In this document: positions 6,283-9,022 of the stretch, in pieces
Layout: each line of letters starts with the position of its first letter
Numbering within the stretch: position 1 is the first letter of the stretch
DNA from: an uncultured Clostridia bacterium
GTDB lineage: Bacteria; Bacillota; Clostridia; Christensenellales; Aristaeellaceae
DNA length: 9,022 nucleotides
Direction: 5' to 3'
NCBI GenBank assembly: GCA_946496415.1
Contig: CAMMGP010000032.1
Span: 1 to 9,022, forward strand
Program-made: the position numbers and the translations under genes
The notes under the pieces: generated by a model
Databases searched by the model: none
What the model was told of the DNA's origin: nothing
Seen by the model: only the letters and a program-made list of their open reading frames with translations

Positions 6283-6694
6283 GTTCGTCCCCTCCCTTCT
6301 GACAATCTTTGCACAAGCCGACCAGCACGCATTCGCGCGGATCGACGCGGAAGCCGTGCTCGGCATAGAGGTGCTCGGCGAGTTTGCCGGCCATTGCACA
6401 ATCGACATGAAACATATTGCCGCAGCGCGAGCACACGACGTGGAAGTGGCGCTCGCATTCGTCGTCGCCGCCATGATACTGATAGCGCGAAATGCCGCGC
6501 GCGTCCTGATAGCGGCGTGCGGTCTGCTGGCGACAGAGGGATTCTAGAAAACGGTAGGCCGTGGTCAGTCCCACGCGCACCCCCTCGGCCTCCATGGCCC
6601 GCGCCAATTCCTCGGGCGTGAAACTCTGCATGGCGTGCGCGGCCAGAAAGCGCGTCATCTCCCGCTTCTGGCGGGTCTGGTATTCGCCGCGCAT
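6242..6694 (-). CDS. zur: Fur-family metalloregulator, probably the zinc repressor Zur
   Basis: This 150-residue DNA-binding repressor has an N-terminal winged helix (about 1-75) with the recognition segment VGLTTAYRFLESL. The C-terminal metal and dimer domain carries two CxxC pairs, C88/C91 and C128/C131, which hold the structural zinc in this family. C80, H83 and H85 in CERHFHVVC could supply the regulatory site. The last 17 residues (GDERGADDAQGRDGGL region) extend past the usual end and exist because the frame runs into znuC. The start ATG at 6694 shares one base with the znuA stop, with an AAGGGG behind it. Its position inside the znu operon, and a Fur-type dyad at the operon start, make Zur the best reading rather than Fur, Mur or PerR. 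Metal specificity is inferred from context, not from ligand residues. Confidence 0.85.
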   Translation of the reverse strand: MRGEYQTRQKREMTRFLAAHAMQSFTPEELARAMEAEGVRVGLTTAYRFLESLCRQQTARRYQDARGISRYQYHGGDDECERHFHVVCSRCGNMFHVDCAMAGKLAEHLYAEHGFRVDPRECVLVGLCKDCQKGGDERGADDAQGRDGGL

Positions 6695-7599
6695 CAGTAC
6701 AGCCCCTTTCTGAGCGCCTCGACGTTGCGCGTCATGAGGGAAAGATACGTCTCTCCGGCCTCAAATTCCTCGCCCGTGAGGCTCTGGCAGGAGTGCATCT
6801 CCACGATCTCGGCGCCCGTCTGTTCGGCGACCGCGTTGGCAACGTCCCGCGTAGACAATTCGATGACGTAGATGACAGGGACGCCGTCCTGCTCCACAGC
6901 GTCGATGAGCGAGGCCACGGCCTGCACGCTGGGCTGCGCTTCCTCCGAACAGCCGGAAAAGGCGGAACGGTAGGAAAGGCCGTATTCGCGGGCGAAGTAC
7001 AAAAACGGGAAGCGGTCGGCAAAGACCAGTTCCGTGCGCGCCGCCCCGGAAACAAGGTCGCGGAAGGTCTGGTCGAGGCCGGCAAGCTGCGCGTCGTAGG
7101 CCGCGGCATTGGAATGATAGGTATCGGCGTTTTGGGGATCGGCGGCGCACAGCGCCTCTTCGACGCTTTTGAGCATGGCGCGCATGTTGACCGGCGAGGT
7201 CCAGATATGCTCGTCATAGGAGACGTCTTCATGGCCGTGTTCGGCGTGTTCCTCCTCAAGGGGCTGCACACTGTCCATCAGGCGCACGGCGGCGACGTCC
7301 GGCGCGTCCAGGAGCATGTCCTCCACCCAGGCGTCGCTCGCGCCGCCAATATACAGGAGCACGTCCGCCTCGTAGACGGCCTTGGCGTCCGCGGGCGTGG
7401 GCTCATAGGTGTGGGCGTCCATGCCCGGGCGGATCAGCAGCGTGAGGTTTTCCTCGCCGCCCAGCGCCTGCCGGGCAAGATCGTAACAGGGAAAGTCCGT
7501 GGCGACGACGCGAAGGCCTTCCTCCCCGCTTTCCGCCCCCGCCGCGCAGGCGGTGAGCAGCAGGCAGGCCAACAGAAGCAGCGATAGGGATCTGCGCAT
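6694..7599 (-). CDS. znuA: Zinc-binding lipoprotein of the ABC importer
   Basis: This 301-residue cluster A-I receptor captures metal outside the membrane and hands it to the permease. A lipoprotein signal (MRRSLSLLLLACLLLTAC) ends in lipobox LTAC with lipidated C18. Visible metal-site elements are H63 in DAHTYEP, a short His-rich loop with H118, H121 and H123, H131 in DEHIWTSP, and H269 in EMHSC. The position normally filled by a third His or Glu is R196 in ADRFPFLYFAREYGL, a variant shared in my recollection by many Clostridia homologues. The ATG at 7599 has GGAAGGA about eight bases upstream. An in-frame ATG at 7641 lies upstream of the predicted transcription start and is rejected. It is the first gene of the operon, and the acidic, His-rich loop favours zinc. 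Confidence 0.9.
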   Translation of the reverse strand: MRRSLSLLLLACLLLTACAAGAESGEEGLRVVATDFPCYDLARQALGGEENLTLLIRPGMDAHTYEPTPADAKAVYEADVLLYIGGASDAWVEDMLLDAPDVAAVRLMDSVQPLEEEHAEHGHEDVSYDEHIWTSPVNMRAMLKSVEEALCAADPQNADTYHSNAAAYDAQLAGLDQTFRDLVSGAARTELVFADRFPFLYFAREYGLSYRSAFSGCSEEAQPSVQAVASLIDAVEQDGVPVIYVIELSTRDVANAVAEQTGAEIVEMHSCQSLTGEEFEAGETYLSLMTRNVEALRKGLY

Positions 7600-7619
7600 G
7601 GCGTTCGTTCCTTCCAAAC

Positions 7620-7640
7620 TGAAATCAAATTTCAATTTCA
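7620..7640. promoter_or_regulatory. Candidate Zur/Fur-family operator at the znu start site
   Basis: A 21-bp dyad with outer arms TGAAAT and ATTTCA and inner AA/TT pairs is symmetric at eight of ten base-pair positions around a single central base. Its length and 10-1-10 layout fit Fur-family operators. It starts two bases downstream of the znuA -10 box and covers the predicted start site near 7635, so binding would block the operon directly. It does not spell the Bacillus Zur box, so the assignment rests on symmetry, position and the Fur-type gene in the operon. Confidence 0.6.
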
Positions 7641-7641
7641 T

Positions 7642-7669
7642 AGTATATTCCTATTCCTCAGTTTGTCAA
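7642..7669 (-). promoter_or_regulatory. Promoter of the znuA-zur-znuC-znuB operon
   Basis: On the minus strand a perfect TTGACA (7669-7664) lies 16 bases from TATACT (7647-7642). Transcription should begin near 7635, about 36 bases before the znuA ATG. With so strong a core promoter, control most likely works by repression through the adjacent dyad. Confidence 0.8.
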
Positions 7670-7748
7670 GTTATGATTCTTCGCATGCGCCCAATGTGTC
7701 CAAAGCATGACGGAGGGACGCTATTTTTATGGTAATATAAGCAAATGC

Positions 7749-7777
7749 TGGAAATCGTTCTCCAAAGCCTGTATAAT
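7749..7777 (+). promoter_or_regulatory. Promoter of the RND pump gene
   Basis: A perfect TATAAT (7772-7777) is preceded after 17 bases by TGGAAA (7749-7754), a four-of-six match to the -35 consensus. The start near 7784 leaves a leader of under 20 bases, just enough for the AGGAGGG at 7786-7792. It is more than 100 bp from the candidate Zur dyad, so shared control with the znu operon is not supported. Confidence 0.6.
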
Positions 7778-7800
7778 GTATGGTCAGGAGGGATTTTCGC

Positions 7801-9022
7801 ATGTTGTCGAAATTCAGCGTCAAGAAGCCCTATACCGTTATCGTCGGCATCATACTGGTCATCGTGCTCGGCGTGATCTCCTTTGCCAACATGACCACGG
7901 ATCTTTTGCCGAACATGGATCTGCCCTATGTGGCCGTATATACGACCTATGTGGGCGCGACGCCGGAACAGGTGGAGAGCGATGTGACCCGGCCCATGGA
8001 GGCATCGTTTGCCACGCTTTCCGACATCAGCGGCATCACCTCCACATCCGCAGAGAATCTTTCGATCATCATCCTCGAATTTGAGAGCGGCGTGGACATG
8101 AACGGCGTGTTGATCGAACTCTCCTCGCAGATCGACATGCTGCGCGGCTCCTGGAGCGATTCGGTGGGCGCGCCGGTGGTGATGCAGATCAACCCGGACA
8201 TGCTGCCCGTCTCCATTGCCTCCGTGTCCCTCGAAGGGGCGGACGTGCGCGAACTGACGGACTTCGTCGACGAAACGCTGCTGCCCAAACTGGAGGGCAT
8301 CGACGGCGTGGCCTCCGTGTCCGTCTCCGGCGCGGTGGAGGAGACAGTCGCCATCACCATCGACGAAGACCGCATCGAACTTCTCAACAGCCTCATCCTC
8401 CGCGAAGTGGACGAGGAACTGGCCGACGTGGAAGCGCAGCTCAACAGCGCGCAGGCGCAGATCTCCGAGGGCAAGCGCCTGCTCGCCCGCGAAAAGAGCA
8501 ACGCCCTTGGGCAGATCGACGATGCGCTTTCCCAACTCTCCGACGAGGCGCTTTCCGAACCGCTCGCGCAGGCGCAGGCGCAGCGCGAAACGCTGCAAAC
8601 GCAGCTTGCGCAGACGGAGGCCGCCATCGCCGCCATGGAGGCGCTCACCTCCCTGACCCCGGAGCAACAGGCGCAACTCGACGCGCTCAACGCCCAACTC
8701 GCCGCGCTGCGGACGCAGCGCGAGGCGAAGCAGACGGAGCTGGAAGCGCTGCAAGGCGCCGTGACCGATCCCGTGGCGCAGGCGCAATACGAAGAAGCTC
8801 TGGCGCGGCGCGAAGAACTGCTTGGGCAGCGCGCCAGCCTGGAAAGTTACATCGAAGAACAGACGCTGCGCGACCCCGAAGCCCTGCGCACGCGGATCGC
8901 CACGCTGGACGCGCAGATCGCGAAAAACGAAGCTTCGCTCGCGGCACTGGAGGGCGAGATCGCCGCGCTGACCGCGCAGGCGGACGCGCTGGGGGCGCAG
9001 GACGCCGCGCTTGAGGAGCAGA
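7801..9022 (+). CDS. RND-family efflux permease with coiled-coil insert (3' end off window)
   Basis: The first 407 residues are present, starting at an ATG eight bases after AGGAGGG. MLSKFSVKKPYTVIVGIILVIVLGVISF holds the short cytoplasmic start and first membrane helix (about 9-29). It is followed by the typical RND first extracytoplasmic segment, including TTDLLPNMDLPYVAVYTTYVGATPEQVESDVTRPME. That segment runs to ITIDEDRIELLNS, near residue 195. From about residue 200 to the window edge the sequence becomes a Q-, A-, E- and L-rich heptad-like coiled coil with no proline-rich break, where AcrB-type pumps have a compact docking subdomain. Long inserts of this kind occur in RND proteins of Clostridia, which lack a TolC-type outer-membrane partner. 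The protein should use proton motive force to expel lipophilic compounds, or move lipids as MmpL proteins do. Substrate and coiled-coil role are unknown. Confidence 0.88.
   Translation, partial: MLSKFSVKKPYTVIVGIILVIVLGVISFANMTTDLLPNMDLPYVAVYTTYVGATPEQVESDVTRPMEASFATLSDISGITSTSAENLSIIILEFESGVDMNGVLIELSSQIDMLRGSWSDSVGAPVVMQINPDMLPVSIASVSLEGADVRELTDFVDETLLPKLEGIDGVASVSVSGAVEETVAITIDEDRIELLNSLILREVDEELADVEAQLNSAQAQISEGKRLLAREKSNALGQIDDALSQLSDEALSEPLAQAQAQRETLQTQLAQTEAAIAAMEALTSLTPEQQAQLDALNAQLAALRTQREAKQTELEALQGAVTDPVAQAQYEEALARREELLGQRASLESYIEEQTLRDPEALRTRIATLDAQIAKNEASLAALEGEIAALTAQADALGAQDAALEEQ

Noticed and set aside
7600..7641. ZnuA start at the ATG at 7641
   Set aside because: It abuts the -10 box and lies upstream of the predicted transcription start. 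It would also put 14 residues in front of a normal lipoprotein signal peptide.
7682..7689. The palindrome CGCATGCG between znuA and the RND gene
   Set aside because: It is only eight bases, lies in neither promoter core, and is expected by chance in GC-rich DNA.
7666..8787. A 373-codon minus-strand frame opposite the RND gene
   Set aside because: It is antisense to a clear RND N-terminus, is Leu/Arg/His-rich without domains, and would run across both the RND and znu promoters.
8401..9022. Tandem DNA repeat in the RND coiled coil (recurrent gcgcaggcgcag-like stretches)
   Set aside because: The recurrence reflects Ala-Gln-rich heptads with preferred codons. The units are not phased or identical, so I do not call a DNA repeat.

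Overview
The window is GC-rich and densely coded. The gene content and layout suggest a Gram-positive anaerobe of the Clostridia type: consensus-like TTGACA/TATAAT promoters sit in AT-rich islands, ribosome-binding sites are strong AGGAGG types, and the ZnuA-like protein is a lipoprotein. The operon pairing an FAD oxidoreductase with a DUF1667 protein, and the RND pump with a coiled-coil insert, are also typical of that group. I cannot name the genus. There are nine protein genes, partial at both ends. I see no tRNA, rRNA, CRISPR array, insertion sequence or prophage gene.

Left block (1-1664, + strand): the 3' part of an FAD/NAD(P)-dependent oxidoreductase, followed by a small four-cysteine DUF1667 protein. 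These are the last two genes of what in Firmicutes is usually a three-gene glycerol-3-phosphate-dehydrogenase-like operon. The block ends at a perfect 12-bp GC hairpin shared with the convergent gene to its right.

Second block (1683-4776): a 478-residue protein with an N-terminal helix-turn-helix and no recognisable remaining domain (- strand), divergent from a MATE multidrug/cation antiporter (+ strand). The two promoters overlap at their -10 boxes in an AT-rich spacer that also holds two inverted repeats. The MATE transcript should carry a leader of about 220 nt. That leader contains an intrinsic terminator that works on the opposite strand and has no evident gene to terminate.

Third block (7669 down to 4782, - strand): one tightly overlapping zinc-uptake operon in the order znuA (lipoprotein receptor), Fur/Zur-family repressor, znuC (ATPase), znuB (permease). 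It is driven by a near-consensus promoter whose start site lies in a 21-bp Fur-family-like dyad, so the encoded repressor probably closes a zinc feedback loop on its own operon. The operon ends five bases from the convergent MATE gene.

Right block (7749-9022, + strand): its own promoter and the first 407 residues of an RND-family efflux pump. A coiled coil of at least 200 residues enters the first extracytoplasmic domain and runs off the window.

Nothing here is clearly a new system. The best candidates for new biology are the unrecognised regulator paired with the MATE pump, the RND coiled coil, the altered metal site of the zinc receptor, and the orphan terminator.
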